Positions 25,027 through 36,966 of a stretch of 64,000 nt of DNA are shown here, piece by piece; within the stretch, counting starts at the first letter, position 1, and each line of letters begins with the position of its first letter. The notes beneath the pieces were generated by a model. That model did not search any database, had not been told where the DNA came from, and saw only the letters and a program-made list of their open reading frames with translations. The DNA is from Frateuria flava (lineage in GTDB: Bacteria > Pseudomonadota > Gammaproteobacteria > Xanthomonadales > Rhodanobacteraceae), in the NCBI RefSeq assembly GCF_017837635.1, contig NZ_JAGJRS010000021.1, forward strand, positions 274,024 through 338,023. The letters run 5' to 3'. The position numbers and the translations under genes were made by a program.

Positions 25027-26436
25027 ATGACCGCCCAGAAAGTGCTCGACCTGATCGCCGAACACGACGTCGAGTTCGTCGACCTGCGCTTCGCCGACAT
25101 GCTCGGCAAGCACCACCACGTCACCTTCCCGGCGCACGCCATCGACGAGTCGACCTTCGAGGACGGCAAGATGTTCGACGGCTCCTCCATCCCGGGCTGG
25201 AAGGGCATCAACGAGTCGGACATGGTGCTGCTGCCCGATCCGGACACCGCGCACCTGGATCCGTTCTCCGCCCACACCCAGCTGATCCTGCACTGCGACG
25301 TGCTCGAACCGTCGACCATGCAGGCCTATGGCCGCGACCCGCGCTCGATCGCCAAGCGCGGCGAGGCGTTCCTCAAGTCCACCGGCATCGCCGACACCGC
25401 CTTCTTCGGCCCGGAGCCGGAGTTCTTCATCTTCGACTCGGTGCGCTGGCAGAACGACATGGGCCGCGTGTTCTACGAGATCGGCTCCGAAGAGGCGGCC
25501 TGGTCGTCGCGCTACAAGTACGACGGCCAGAACACCGGCCACCGTCCGGGCGTGAAGGGCGGCTACTTCCCGGTGTCGCCGGTCGACTCGCTGGGCGACC
25601 TGCGCGCGGACATGTGCAAGGTGCTCGAGTCGCTCGGCCAGGTGGTCGAGGTGCACCACCATGAAGTGGCCAACGCCGGCCAGTGCGAGATCGGCGTGAA
25701 GTTCAACACGCTGGTGAAGAAGGCCGACGAGCTGATGACGATGAAGTACGTCATCAGGAACGTGGCGCACCAGAACGGCAAGACCGTCACCTTCATGCCC
25801 AAGCCGATCGTCGGCGACAACGGCTCGGGCATGCACGTGCACCAGTCGCTGGCCAAGGACGGGCAGAACCTGTTCGCCGGCGAGCTGTACGGCGGCCTGT
25901 CGCAGATGGCGCTGTGGTACATCGGCGGCATCTTCAAGCACGCCAAGGCGATCAACGCCTTCGCCAATTCGACCACCAACAGCTACAAGCGCCTGGTGCC
26001 GGGCTTCGAGGCGCCGGTGATGCTGGCCTACTCGGCGCGCAACCGCTCGGCGAGCTGCCGCATCCCGTACGTGTCCAGCCCGAAGGGCCGCCGCATCGAG
26101 GTGCGCTTCCCCGATCCGATGAACTCAGGCTACCTGGTGTTCACCGCGCTGATGATGGCCGGCCTGGACGGCATCATCAACAAGATCGACCCGGGTGCGC
26201 CGGCCGACAAGGACCTGTACGACCTGCCGCCGGAAGAAGAGAAGAACATCCCGCAGGTGTGCGCGAGCCTGGACGAGGCGCTCAACGCGCTGGACAAGGA
26301 CCGCGAGTTCCTCAAGGCCGGCGGCGTGTTCACCGACGACTTCATCGATGCCTACATCGAGGTCAAGATGAAGGAAGTGACCGCCTACCGCGCCAGCACG
26401 CACCCGCTGGAGTTCCAGATGTACTACGCGATCTGA
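25027..26436 (+). CDS. glnA: Type I glutamine synthetase
   Basis: A 469-residue cytoplasmic enzyme, forming dodecamers, that makes glutamine from glutamate, ammonia and ATP. Seen are the beta-grasp start, '[18 protein letters not shown]', the metal and glutamate sites '[12 protein letters not shown]', '[12 protein letters not shown]' and '[10 protein letters not shown]', the ATP loop '[11 protein letters not shown]' and 'NRSASCRIP'. Tyr398 in '[10 protein letters not shown]' is the adenylylation site, so activity is likely switched by GlnE. Expression should depend on the sigma54 promoter at 24973. A long in-frame upstream extension exists but lacks similarity; ATG 25027 is the conserved start. 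Confidence 0.98.
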   Translation: MTAQKVLDLIAEHDVEFVDLRFADMLGKHHHVTFPAHAIDESTFEDGKMFDGSSIPGWKGINESDMVLLPDPDTAHLDPFSAHTQLILHCDVLEPSTMQAYGRDPRSIAKRGEAFLKSTGIADTAFFGPEPEFFIFDSVRWQNDMGRVFYEIGSEEAAWSSRYKYDGQNTGHRPGVKGGYFPVSPVDSLGDLRADMCKVLESLGQVVEVHHHEVANAGQCEIGVKFNTLVKKADELMTMKYVIRNVAHQNGKTVTFMPKPIVGDNGSGMHVHQSLAKDGQNLFAGELYGGLSQMALWYIGGIFKHAKAINAFANSTTNSYKRLVPGFEAPVMLAYSARNRSASCRIPYVSSPKGRRIEVRFPDPMNSGYLVFTALMMAGLDGIINKIDPGAPADKDLYDLPPEEEKNIPQVCASLDEALNALDKDREFLKAGGVFTDDFIDAYIEVKMKEVTAYRASTHPLEFQMYYAI

Positions 26437-26460
26437 TCGGTCATCCCGGATGCGGAAAAG

Positions 26461-26484
26461 GAACGGGCGCCTCGGCGCCCGTTC
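26461..26484 (+). terminator. Strong hairpin terminator after glnA
   Basis: GAACGGGCGCC and GGCGCCCGTTC form a perfect 11-bp stem with a two-base centre, 24 bases past the glnA stop. The following bases CTCATGT hold few T residues, so the hairpin may end transcription with help or protect the 3' end. Confidence 0.6.
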
Positions 26485-26500
26485 TCATGTGCGCCCCTTG

Positions 26501-26568
26501 CAGGAGCCCGCGCGCGGGCGATGCGATTGTCACGCCCGCACACGACGGGCATCGCCCGCAAGCGGGTC
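26501..26568. repeat. REP-like repeat between glnA and the DUF2235 gene
   Basis: AGGAGCCCGCGCGCGGGCGAT on the left and ATCGCCCGCAAGCGGGTCC on the right face each other. This is a diverged copy of the unit seen perfect at 43095-43170. Confidence 0.6.
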
Positions 26569-26590
26569 CAGCACGCGCTGATCGGGCTCC

Positions 26591-28102
26591 TCACGGGCGC
26601 GCGACGGTCAGCGCCACGCTGCCGTGATTGTTGGCATAGGCCTGCCAGGCGTCGTTGGCGTAGGCGTAGAAGTAGCCGCTGGCGGCCGGGGTGAAGTGGC
26701 AGCCGTTGCCGATCACGAAGGTCTCGCCGCGTGCGTCGCCTTCGCCGTTGGCGACGAAGCCGACCAGCGCGCACCAGGGTGCGGACTCCACGCGGCGGGT
26801 GAACCAGAAGTCGCTATCGCCATGACTGGCGGTGTTGAACACGTGTTCCACCGAGCCCAATGCCGTCGCCGCCAGGCGGGCGATGTCGGAGGCGTGGTGG
26901 CCATCCACTTCGCCGCCGGCGGGGGAGAACTTGGCGCCCGCGTCGAGCCACTCGCCCGCGGCGTCGAAGCGGTAGGTGACGCCGGCCTCCAGGTACAGCC
27001 CGGTGATGTTCCAGTGGGTCGAGGCGAACACGTCCAGCGTCGTCCGCTCGCCGGCGGCGAGCACGCGTGTGGGCCAGTAGTCGCCCTGCGCGAGCGGCGG
27101 GTCGGCCTGTCGCGCGAGCGCGCTGGGATGCACCAGCCCGGCCAGCACGCAGTTCCTGGCCACCTGCGCCACCGCGCGCGGCTGGTTGCGGCCGAGCTTG
27201 AACAGGCCCTGCCGCGAGTCGTGCAGCACGCCTTGCGGATCGGGGCGAAGCTGCGCGCGCGTGTTATCGCGCAGGCGCAGGCCACAGGCGGCGGCTTCGT
27301 CGAGCATCCAGGCCAGCGCGATGTCGGACAGTCCGGCCTGCGCGTAACCGCCGCCGACGTCGCCATGCACGCCGGGGAACCACACCTGGTGCACCCGGTC
27401 GGGCCGACGGATGTTCGTCCACAGCGTGGGCATGAAATCCGCGCGGCGCTCGTCCATCGCCACGGCATGGCGGGCGTTGGCGATCATCAGGCTGATCTTG
27501 GTGTCGTGGAACTGGTAGCGGCGCGGATCGCCGATGAAGCGCAGCACGGAAAGCTCCAGCGGTATGCCCAGCGCCCCGACGGTGTCCCACACGCCCATGA
27601 AGTGCACGCCGATGGAGCCCGACGTCGGTCGCCCGGGCGGCACGCCGTGGAAGGCCCAGCCGCCTGCGTTGGCGAACGGCATGCCGGCACGGTAGGCCTC
27701 GAATACCTGCTGCACGCGCGACCACACCTCGGCCGGTGCCAGCGTCGGGTCGGACAGGTCCAGCAGGCCGCTGTGCGCGAGCATCCCGCCCAGGCTGCGC
27801 ACGGTGTACGCACCGCGGCTGAAGCCAAACAGGAAGATCCGGTCGTCCGCCTCGTAGCGCACGGCGAGCCATTGGTAGGCGCTCATGATGTTGCGCTCCA
27901 GCCCGGCGCCGGTGCCGCCGCCGACCACGCGGTCGAGCCAGCCGCCGTTGGTACCCACGCCGGGGTGGTAATAGGCCAGCTGCTGCTCGTCCTTCTCGGC
28001 GGCGTTGTAGAGCTTGGCCACGTTGGTGGGCGCGGGCAGGCCTTGGTCGGTGTGCTCCAGGGTGTTCCAGGTGCCATCGCAGCAGACGATCAGTTGGGTC
28101 AT
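26591..28102 (-). CDS. DUF2235 (Tle1-like) lipase with C-terminal lectin-like domain
   Basis: A 503-residue protein. The first 350 residues form a DUF2235 alpha/beta hydrolase: 'IVCCDGTWN' start, nucleophile GFSRG (Ser95), an Asp in 'FMGVWDTVGALG' and a His in 'PGVHGDVGGGYA', matching the Ser-Asp-His triad of the type VI phospholipase effector Tle1. The last 125 residues look like a beta-sandwich resembling the galactose lectin LecA ('YFYAYANDAWQAYANNHGSV'). No signal peptide is seen and no type VI genes or immunity gene lie near, so secretion is unsupported. It lies between glnA and ntrBC on the opposite strand. Confidence 0.8.
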   Translation of the reverse strand: MTQLIVCCDGTWNTLEHTDQGLPAPTNVAKLYNAAEKDEQQLAYYHPGVGTNGGWLDRVVGGGTGAGLERNIMSAYQWLAVRYEADDRIFLFGFSRGAYTVRSLGGMLAHSGLLDLSDPTLAPAEVWSRVQQVFEAYRAGMPFANAGGWAFHGVPPGRPTSGSIGVHFMGVWDTVGALGIPLELSVLRFIGDPRRYQFHDTKISLMIANARHAVAMDERRADFMPTLWTNIRRPDRVHQVWFPGVHGDVGGGYAQAGLSDIALAWMLDEAAACGLRLRDNTRAQLRPDPQGVLHDSRQGLFKLGRNQPRAVAQVARNCVLAGLVHPSALARQADPPLAQGDYWPTRVLAAGERTTLDVFASTHWNITGLYLEAGVTYRFDAAGEWLDAGAKFSPAGGEVDGHHASDIARLAATALGSVEHVFNTASHGDSDFWFTRRVESAPWCALVGFVANGEGDARGETFVIGNGCHFTPAASGYFYAYANDAWQAYANNHGSVALTVARP

Positions 28103-28369
28103 GGCGTGTCCTCCCCCGATTGCCCAGTGCCGACCCTACGCGCGCGGCGGTGGCCGAACCGTCGTCGTCGTCGCAGCAGGGCATGCATCCGCGCGGTCGT
28201 TCGGCGCGTACCCGGCAAGGGCGGCGGCGGGCGCGTGGAGACAGGCGAACACGATGATCGCGGCGCGCCGTGCACAGCGCTGTTGGCCGGGCAGGCCGCA
28301 ACGCACCGGAGATCGTGACCCCATCCGACCCGCATTGCCCCATGAGGGCGCAACGCCCATCATGGTGCA

Positions 28370-29365
28370 ATGAACGAGGCCGACTGGCGCGCATGGGCGG
28401 AACAGGCGACGACCGGGCTGGGCCTGGTCGATGCCCAGTTTCGTCTGGCCTGGCTCAACCCGGCGCTGGCCCAGGCGCTGGACCTGGGCCCGCGACGCGC
28501 CATCGGCCAGCCGCTGGCGTCGCTGCTGGGCGAGCCGGCGGTGGCGTCGCAGGCGTCCCGCGCGCGTGAGCAACAACGCGCCGTGCAATGGCGCGACCTG
28601 CGCCTGGGCACACCGGAGCGCCGGCTCGACGTGTCGTTGCAGCCGCTCGATGCCGAACACCTGCTGCTGGAGGTGCACGTGCTCGCGCCGCCGGCGGCCG
28701 AAAACTCCCCGGTCTCGGCCAGCCTGCGCGGCCTTGCGCACGAGGTGAAGAACCCGCTCGCCGGCCTGCGCGGCGCGGCGCAACTGTTGCAGCGGCGCGT
28801 CGGCGAGGCCGAGCTCAAGGCGCTGGCCGGCATGGTGATCGCCGAGGCGGACCGGCTGGCCGCGCTGGCCGACCGCCTGCTGCGTCCGGCCGGCGCGCCG
28901 CCGCAGGACGTGATCAACCTGCACGCGGTGCTGGAGCGGGTCGTCGCGCTGCTGGAGGCCGAGCCTTCGCCGCTGGCGATCCGGCAGGACTATGACCCGA
29001 GCCTGCCGGAACTGCGCGGCGATGCCGATCGCCTGCAGCAACTCCTGCTCAACCTGGCACGCAATGCGCGCGAAGCGGGCGCGCGCCAGCTGATCCTGCG
29101 CACGCGTGCCGAACATGGGGTGCGGCTGGGCGAACGCGTGCTGCGTACCGCCCTGCGGCTGGACGTGATCGACGACGGTGCCGGCGTCCCCATCGTCCTG
29201 CGCGACACGCTGTTCGAGCCGCTGGTGTCCGGTCGCACCGATGGCACCGGCCTGGGCCTGGCGATGGCGCGCGAGATCGCGCACGAACATGGCGGCGAGT
29301 TGCGCCACGCCGGCCCGCCGGGCGCCACCACGTTCACCCTGTGGCTTCCGCTGGAGCACGCATGA
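28370..29365 (+). CDS. glnL: Nitrogen regulation sensor kinase/phosphatase NtrB
   Basis: A 331-residue cytoplasmic histidine kinase with no membrane helix. A PAS-type sensor domain fills residues 1-110, followed by the H-box 'GLAHEVKNPLAGLRGAAQLL' (His124), N-box 'LLLNLARNAREAGA', G-boxes 'DVIDDGAGVP' and 'GRTDGTGLGLAMA'. This is the NtrB layout: it phosphorylates NtrC when nitrogen is short and reverses it under PII control. The response-regulator gene follows after 109 bases. An NtrC-like half site TGGTGCA (28363-28369) abuts the ATG, hinting at autoregulation. It is shorter than many NtrB proteins (about 350). Confidence 0.92.
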   Translation: MNEADWRAWAEQATTGLGLVDAQFRLAWLNPALAQALDLGPRRAIGQPLASLLGEPAVASQASRAREQQRAVQWRDLRLGTPERRLDVSLQPLDAEHLLLEVHVLAPPAAENSPVSASLRGLAHEVKNPLAGLRGAAQLLQRRVGEAELKALAGMVIAEADRLAALADRLLRPAGAPPQDVINLHAVLERVVALLEAEPSPLAIRQDYDPSLPELRGDADRLQQLLLNLARNAREAGARQLILRTRAEHGVRLGERVLRTALRLDVIDDGAGVPIVLRDTLFEPLVSGRTDGTGLGLAMAREIAHEHGGELRHAGPPGATTFTLWLPLEHA

Positions 29366-29474
29366 GCCGCGTGACTGTTGAACCCTGGGCAGGGATCCGC
29401 GTGCGGTCTCCTGGTGACGCCGGGCTGGCAGCATCGCCGGCAAGAGGGCCCCTGCATTGAACGAGCCGACTGCC

Positions 29475-30848
29475 ATGAACCGTGACGTGTGGATCGTCGA
29501 CGACGACCGCAGCATCCGCTACGTGCTTGCCGAAGCGCTGCGCGAGGCCGGCCTGGCCGTGCGCGAATTCGGCGACGTCCCGGCGGTGCGCGAGGCACTG
29601 CGCGAGGCACGCCCCGCCCTGCTGCTCACCGACGTGCGCATGCCCGGCGAGGACGGCCTGGGCCTGCTCGCCGAACTGCACGCCCGGGGCATCGGCCCGG
29701 TGATCGTGATGAGCGCCTTTACCGACGTGGCGACGACCGCGGCCGCGTATCGCGCCGGCGCGGTCGACTACCTGGCCAAGCCGTTCGATCTGGATCATGC
29801 GGTCGAGGTGGCACGCCGCGCGCTCGCCGAGCAGCCGGCCGCGGCACCGTCGCCGGCCCTCACGCCCACGCACGCGCTGCTCGGCGAAAGCGCGCCGATG
29901 CGCGAGGTGTTCCGCCTGATCGGCCGCGTGGCGGCGAGCGACCTCAACGTCCTGGTCACCGGCGAGACCGGCACCGGCAAGGAACTGGTCGCGCGCGCGC
30001 TGCACGAGGAAAGCGCACGCCGCGGCAAGCCGTTCGTCGCGCTCAACACCGCGGCGATCCCGAGCGAGCTGCTGGAGAGCGAGCTGTTCGGGCACGAGGC
30101 CGGCGCCTTCACCGGGGCGGCGCGGCGCGTGGCCGGGCGTTTCGAGCAGGCCGAAGGCGGCACGCTGTTCCTGGACGAGATCGGCGACATGCCGCTGGCG
30201 CTGCAGACGCGCCTGCTGCGCGTGCTGGCGGGCGGCGAGTTCTACCGCGTCGGCGGGCGCGAGCTGATCCGCGGCAACGTGCGCATCGTCGCGGCCACCC
30301 ACCAGGACCTCGACGCCCGCGTGGCGGCCGGGCAGTTCCGCGCGGACCTGAAGCACCGGCTGGACGTGGTGCGCATCGAACTGCCACCGTTGCGTACGCG
30401 CCGTGCCGACATCCCGCTGCTGGCCAGGCACTTCCTGGCCGCCGCCGCGCAGGAGCTCAAGCTGCCGCCCAAGCGGTTCGCGCGCGCGGCGCTCAAGGCG
30501 CTGGAGCAGCGCGACTTCCCGGGCAACGTGCGCGAGCTGGAGAACCTGTGCCGGCGCCTGGCGGTGATCGCACCCGGAGCGGAGATCCAGGCCGCCGAAC
30601 TGGGCACGGCGGCGGCGCCGATCGCCGCCGGCGACTGGACCGGTGCGCTGCACGCATGGGCGAGCGAGGCGCTCGCGCGCGGCGAGGTGGACATCCATGC
30701 GCGTGCCCGCGAGGCGCTCGACCGGACCTTGCTGAAAGCCGCGCTGGCGGCGCACGGCGGGCATCGGCAGCATGCGGCGGCGGCGCTGGGGGTCGGGCGC
30801 AATACGCTTACCCGCAAGCTGGGGGCGTCGCGCAAGCGCTCTCGATAG
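29475..30848 (+). CDS. glnG: Nitrogen regulation response regulator NtrC
   Basis: A 457-residue sigma54 activator. Receiver domain 1-115 with phospho-acceptor Asp53 ([10 protein letters not shown]) and Lys in 'LAKPFDLDH'; AAA+ domain with Walker A GETGTGKE (163-170), the sigma54-contacting loop GAFTGA (210-215), Walker B '[13 protein letters not shown]' and 'NVRELENLC'; a Fis-type helix-turn-helix at the C-terminus ('[18 protein letters not shown]'). With NtrB it should activate the sigma54 promoter of glnA. The ATG at 29475 was chosen; a TTG at 29457 would add six residues. Confidence 0.95.
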   Translation: MNRDVWIVDDDRSIRYVLAEALREAGLAVREFGDVPAVREALREARPALLLTDVRMPGEDGLGLLAELHARGIGPVIVMSAFTDVATTAAAYRAGAVDYLAKPFDLDHAVEVARRALAEQPAAAPSPALTPTHALLGESAPMREVFRLIGRVAASDLNVLVTGETGTGKELVARALHEESARRGKPFVALNTAAIPSELLESELFGHEAGAFTGAARRVAGRFEQAEGGTLFLDEIGDMPLALQTRLLRVLAGGEFYRVGGRELIRGNVRIVAATHQDLDARVAAGQFRADLKHRLDVVRIELPPLRTRRADIPLLARHFLAAAAQELKLPPKRFARAALKALEQRDFPGNVRELENLCRRLAVIAPGAEIQAAELGTAAAPIAAGDWTGALHAWASEALARGEVDIHARAREALDRTLLKAALAAHGGHRQHAAAALGVGRNTLTRKLGASRKRSR

Positions 30849-30868
30849 CAGGTCCGAGGCGAGCGTGG

Positions 30869-30991
30869 CCCCTCACCCCTGCCCTCTCCCCGGGGGGGAG
30901 AGAGCGCAGTCTGCGGCGCCTTGCAGGGTGCGCGAGCCTTTGAACGCTCTCCCCATCGGGGAGAGGGCAGGGTGAGGGGCGGGGCTCGCGG
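30869..30991. repeat. Paired palindromic repeat (BIME-like) after ntrC
   Basis: Left unit around 30882-30902 (CCCTCTCCCCGGGGGGGAGAG) and right unit CTCTCCCC-ATC-GGGGAGAG at 30947-30965 with its GGGTGAGGGGCGGGGCTCGCGGG tail. The tails point outward in opposite directions. The gap between ntrC and the acetyltransferase holds nothing else recognisable. Confidence 0.7.
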
Positions 30992-31049
30992 GAAACCCGG
31001 CCCGGCGCCGCGCCCTTGATCGATAATCCCCGTCTGCCTTGGAGGCCCC

Positions 31050-31514
31050 ATGCCTGAAGCCCTCACCATCCGCCCCGCCACCCGTGCCGACATCCCCAAC
31101 CTGGTCGACTGGAACGCGGCCATGGCGCAGGAGACCGAAGCCAGGACGCTTGACCGCACGGTGCTCGCGCGCGGCGTCGAGGGCGTGTTCGACGCGCCGC
31201 GCCGCGGCTTCTACCTGGTCGCCGAACGGGACGGCGCGGCGGTCGGCAGCCTGCTCGTCACCTACGAATGGAGCGACTGGCGCTGCGGCGACTTCTGGTG
31301 GATCCAGAGCGTCTACGTGGTGCCCCAGGCGCGCCGCGGCGGCGTGTTCCGCGCGTTGTACGCGGCGGTGCGCGACCAGGCGCGGGCCGCCGGCGCGGTC
31401 GGGCTGCGGCTGTACGTGGAGACGGAGAACCAGCGCGCGCAGCGCACCTACGCCGAACTCGGCATGGAACCGTGCCATTACTTCATGTACGAAGAAGGCC
31501 TGCCGCGAACGTAG
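31050..31514 (+). CDS. GNAT family N-acetyltransferase
   Basis: A 154-residue single-domain acetyltransferase. The fold is marked by 'IRPATRADIPNLVDW' (first strand and helix), the central 'WWIQSVYVVPQARRGGVFRAL' (acetyl-CoA pyrophosphate loop, motif A) and 'VETENQRAQRTYAELGMEP' (motif B). The acceptor, an amino group on a small molecule or protein, cannot be named. GGAG precedes the ATG. The gene is convergent with the long signalling gene, with a double hairpin between them. Confidence 0.87.
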   Translation: MPEALTIRPATRADIPNLVDWNAAMAQETEARTLDRTVLARGVEGVFDAPRRGFYLVAERDGAAVGSLLVTYEWSDWRCGDFWWIQSVYVVPQARRGGVFRALYAAVRDQARAAGAVGLRLYVETENQRAQRTYAELGMEPCHYFMYEEGLPRT

Positions 31515-31520
31515 GCACCA

Positions 31521-31577
31521 GGTGGGCTTCAGCCCACCCTCGTCCTGCGGCGGCCGGACGGTGGGCTGAAGCCCACC
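31521..31577. repeat. Double hairpin GGTGGGC-TTCA-GCCCACC / GGTGGGC-TGAA-GCCCACC
   Basis: Two copies of the same hairpin in inverted order (31521-31538 and 31560-31577), separated by 21 bases, in the 63-bp space between convergent genes. As the arms are mutually complementary, the whole can fold as one long stem or two short ones. It abuts the TAG stop codon of the minus-strand gene (31578-31580). It likely acts as a two-way transcript end. Confidence 0.7.
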
Positions 31578-34103
<2,526 letters not shown>

Positions 34104-34414
34104 GGCACTCCCCCTGAGCGCTACCCCCGGCTCCGGGCCCATCATGCGCCTGCCGCCAGATGGATGCCAGAAGCGGAAGGCCGAAAAAGGTGCAGGGGGC
34201 GCGCCGCCCGGATGCCCTCCGCCGCACCCAGTTCCCCTCCTGCAGGGAAGCTCGAAGAACCGCCAGGGGCGGCGTTCCCGCGAAAGCGGGAGGCCATTTT
34301 GCCCCTGGCGCACCAGCAGGCGGGATGCCCGCTTTCGTGGGAATGACGCTTGGCGAAAAGGCTATCCGACGGTTACGCGCGTTCCCTGCAAGGGCGATGC
34401 CGGTTCCGGAGAGC
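34104..34414. repeat. 311-bp intergenic region holding a nested inverted-repeat element
   Basis: No gene is evident. Perfect arms CGCCAGGGGC (34261-34270) and GCCCCTGGCG (34301-34310) enclose TTCCCGCGAAAGCGGGA (34275-34291), and a second related palindrome CCCGCTTTCGTGGGAATGAC lies at 34328-34347. The TTCCCGCGAAAGCGGGA/CCCGCTTTCGxGGGAATGAC pair is a widespread intergenic repeat type in Xanthomonadales. The left part may hold the promoter of the GGDEF/EAL gene, though no clear boxes are seen. Confidence 0.6.
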
Positions 34415-35539
34415 TCAGTGCCGCGCCGCTACGGGCGCACCCAGGCCGTCCGCGCCCGGCACCACGCCGCCGAGCGCCTGCAGCGACGGCTCGATGCCGT
34501 AGCGGGCGGCAAGCACGGCCACCAGCGGGCCCAACGCCTGCGGCGCGAGCGGGTAGCCGTGCGCGAGCAGGCGCGGCTGGCCATCGGCGCCGGCCTGGGT
34601 GGCCGTGATGGCCACGGTACCCAGCCCCGGCGCCTCGTGTGCGAGCAGTTCGGGTGGCGGCAGCGTCGGGTCCGGGTCGGCCAGGGTTTCGAGCAGCCAG
34701 CCTTGGCCGGCCTCGCCCTGCTCGAGCTGCAACGGCAGGTGGTGCGCCTGCAGCAGCGCGGCGTACTGGCGCAATTCGAACACCAGCCCGGCAAAGGCGT
34801 GCGCGCGCTCGGCCGCATTACCCGCCTGGCCGGCCAGCCAGGCGGCGGGCGAACCGGCGTGCACGGCGCCGTCGGCGTAGCGCAGCGGCAGGCCGCGCGC
34901 ACTGAGCGTGGATTCGCCCTGGTAGGGCGTGAGCAACGCCGCTTCGAGCAGGGTCCACAGCGGGGCAAGATTGACGTGTTCGTACTGCACGCAGGTGAGC
35001 GCAAGCAGGTCGTTGCGGCTCAGGTAACGGGCGTGCTCGAGCTGTACGCCGAGCGTTCGCATCAGCCAGTCGGCGGTGCGCGCGCCGGCTTCGCCGCGGC
35101 CGACCAGCTGCACTTCGATGTCCTGGGCCAGGTCCCCGGCGAGCGCCTCGGTCGCCAGTACCGACAGCGGCAGCAGGCGTAGCGCGCCGCCGGCGTGGCC
35201 CGGCTCGGGCACCAGCGTCTGCGCCGGCATCTGGCCTTGGTGGCTGCCGAAGGCGACCACGTTCTCCAGGTGGCCGCGCGGCACGCGGCGGGCCAGCTCG
35301 TCCAGCGTGGCCCATACGGGAAAGCCGGGGCGCAGCAGCTCGACCGGATCGAACAGCGCGCCGGCCAGCGCGAGCCGCGCCTCGCCGATGCGCGGCAGCA
35401 GTGCGTGCAGGTCGTCGGCGACCAGCGCGGCCAGCGCCTCCGCATCGTCACGGCTGAGCGTGATGGCGGCCGGCGATTGGCCGGGCAGCCACTCCAGTGC
35501 GAGCACCGCGGGCAGGGCGATCAGCGGTTGCGCATCCAT
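34415..35539 (-). CDS. Conserved hypothetical protein
   Basis: A 374-residue protein I do not recognise. It is soluble, rich in Leu and Ala, without signal peptide, membrane helix or a clear catalytic motif. It begins 'PLIALPAVLALEWLPGQSPA' and contains long helical stretches with a 'NDLLALTCVQYEHVNLAPLW' block in the middle. Composition and codon use match its neighbours, so it is a resident gene. It is divergent from the thiolase gene across 127 bases that contain TTATACGG, a likely -10 element. Nothing in the context tells its job. Confidence 0.65.
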   Translation of the reverse strand: MDAQPLIALPAVLALEWLPGQSPAAITLSRDDAEALAALVADDLHALLPRIGEARLALAGALFDPVELLRPGFPVWATLDELARRVPRGHLENVVAFGSHQGQMPAQTLVPEPGHAGGALRLLPLSVLATEALAGDLAQDIEVQLVGRGEAGARTADWLMRTLGVQLEHARYLSRNDLLALTCVQYEHVNLAPLWTLLEAALLTPYQGESTLSARGLPLRYADGAVHAGSPAAWLAGQAGNAAERAHAFAGLVFELRQYAALLQAHHLPLQLEQGEAGQGWLLETLADPDPTLPPPELLAHEAPGLGTVAITATQAGADGQPRLLAHGYPLAPQALGPLVAVLAARYGIEPSLQALGGVVPGADGLGAPVAARH

Positions 35540-35666
35540 CGGGTTTCCAAACGGCACAGAACAGCCAATTATACGGAGCGCACCGGCGTTCACGCTTTTG
35601 GGCTTCCGCCGCATCGGCGTGCGGGTTAGCCTGTGGAGATTCGAAGGCTCCAGGACCGCCCCGGAC

Positions 35667-36950
35667 ATGGAAAAAACCACCAAGCGCGTCGGTGTGATCG
35701 GCGGTGTGCGCATCCCGTTCTGCCGCAACAACACCGCCTACGCCGACGTCGGCAACTTCGGCATGTCGGTCAAGGTGCTCGGCGCGCTGGTGGAACGCTA
35801 TGGCCTGCACGGCGTGGAACTGGGCGAAGTCGCGCTGGGCGCGGTGATCAAGCATGCGTCGGACTGGAATCTGGCGCGCGAGGCGCTGCTGAGTTCGGGC
35901 CTGGCCCCGACCACGCCGGGGATCACCACCGCGCGCGCCTGCGGCACGTCGCTGGACAACGCGATCATCGTGGCCAACAAGATCGCGGTGGGCCAGATCG
36001 AGGCCGGCATCGCGGCCGGCTCCGACACCACGTCGGACGTGCCGATCGTCTACGGCGAGCGCCTGCGCAAGCGGTTGCTGTCGATCAACCGCGCCAGGGG
36101 CTGGCAGGACAAGCTCGCTGCGGCCACGCGCGGGTTCTCGCTGGCGGAACTCAAACCCTCCTTCCCGGGCGTGGCCGAGCCGCGCACCGGCATGTCGATG
36201 GGCGACCACTGCGAGAAGATGGCGCGCGAGTGGCATATCGGCCGCGAGGCGCAGGACCAGCTCGCGCTGGAGAGCCACAAGAAGCTCGCCGCCGCCTACG
36301 ACGCCGGTTTCATGGACGACCTGGTGGTGCCCTTCCGCGGCGTCAGGCGTGACAACATCCTGCGGCCCGACACCAGCCTGGAAAAGCTGGCGACGCTCAA
36401 GCCCGCGTTCGACCGCAGCTCCGGCCACGGCACGCTTACCGCCGGCAACTCGACCGCGTTGTCCGACGGCGCCGCGGCGGTGCTGCTCGCCGGCGAGGAC
36501 TGGGCCGCCAGACGTGGCCTGCCGGTGCAGGCCTGGGTGCGTGATGCGGAGGTCGCCGCGGTCGACTTCGTGCACGGCGAGGGCCTGCTGATGGCGCCGA
36601 CGGTGGCGGTCGCGCGCCTGCTCGCGCGCAACGGCCTGACCTTGCAGGACTTCGACTTCTACGAGATCCATGAGGCTTTCGCCGCGCAGGTGCTGTGCAC
36701 GCTGCGCGCTTGGGAGAGCGCCGACTACTGCCGCAACCGGCTCGGCCTGGATGCGCCGCTGGGCAGCATCGACCCGGCCAAACTCAACGTGCACGGCTCC
36801 AGCCTGGCCGTCGGCCATCCGTTCGCCGCCACCGGCGCGCGGCTGGTCGCCACGCTGGCCAAGGAACTGGTGCAGAAGGGCAGCGGCCGCGGCCTGATCT
36901 CGGTGTGCACCGCCGGCGGCATGGGCGTGGTGGCGATCCTGGAGCGCTGA
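35667..36950 (+). CDS. Acetyl-CoA C-acyltransferase (thiolase, FadI-like)
   Basis: A 427-residue thiolase that cleaves 3-ketoacyl-CoA (or condenses acetyl-CoA). The nucleophile Cys is in 'ARACGTSLDNA' (about residue 92), the second-site His in 'YEIHEAFAAQ' and the catalytic Cys near the end in 'SVCTAGGMGV'; 'GSSLAVGHPFAATGARLV' carries the conserved GHP. Length and the internal 'PRTGMSMGDHCEKMA' block resemble the FadI subunit of fatty-acid oxidation more than short biosynthetic thiolases. No FadJ/FadB partner is adjacent. ATG 35667 aligns with family starts. Confidence 0.88.
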   Translation: MEKTTKRVGVIGGVRIPFCRNNTAYADVGNFGMSVKVLGALVERYGLHGVELGEVALGAVIKHASDWNLAREALLSSGLAPTTPGITTARACGTSLDNAIIVANKIAVGQIEAGIAAGSDTTSDVPIVYGERLRKRLLSINRARGWQDKLAAATRGFSLAELKPSFPGVAEPRTGMSMGDHCEKMAREWHIGREAQDQLALESHKKLAAAYDAGFMDDLVVPFRGVRRDNILRPDTSLEKLATLKPAFDRSSGHGTLTAGNSTALSDGAAAVLLAGEDWAARRGLPVQAWVRDAEVAAVDFVHGEGLLMAPTVAVARLLARNGLTLQDFDFYEIHEAFAAQVLCTLRAWESADYCRNRLGLDAPLGSIDPAKLNVHGSSLAVGHPFAATGARLVATLAKELVQKGSGRGLISVCTAGGMGVVAILER

Positions 36951-36966
36951 GCCCGAGCGTGTCGCC

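Noticed and set aside
26591..28102. DUF2235 protein as a proven type VI secretion effector
   Set aside because: No vgrG, hcp, paar, adaptor or immunity gene is nearby; the catalytic set alone does not show secretion.
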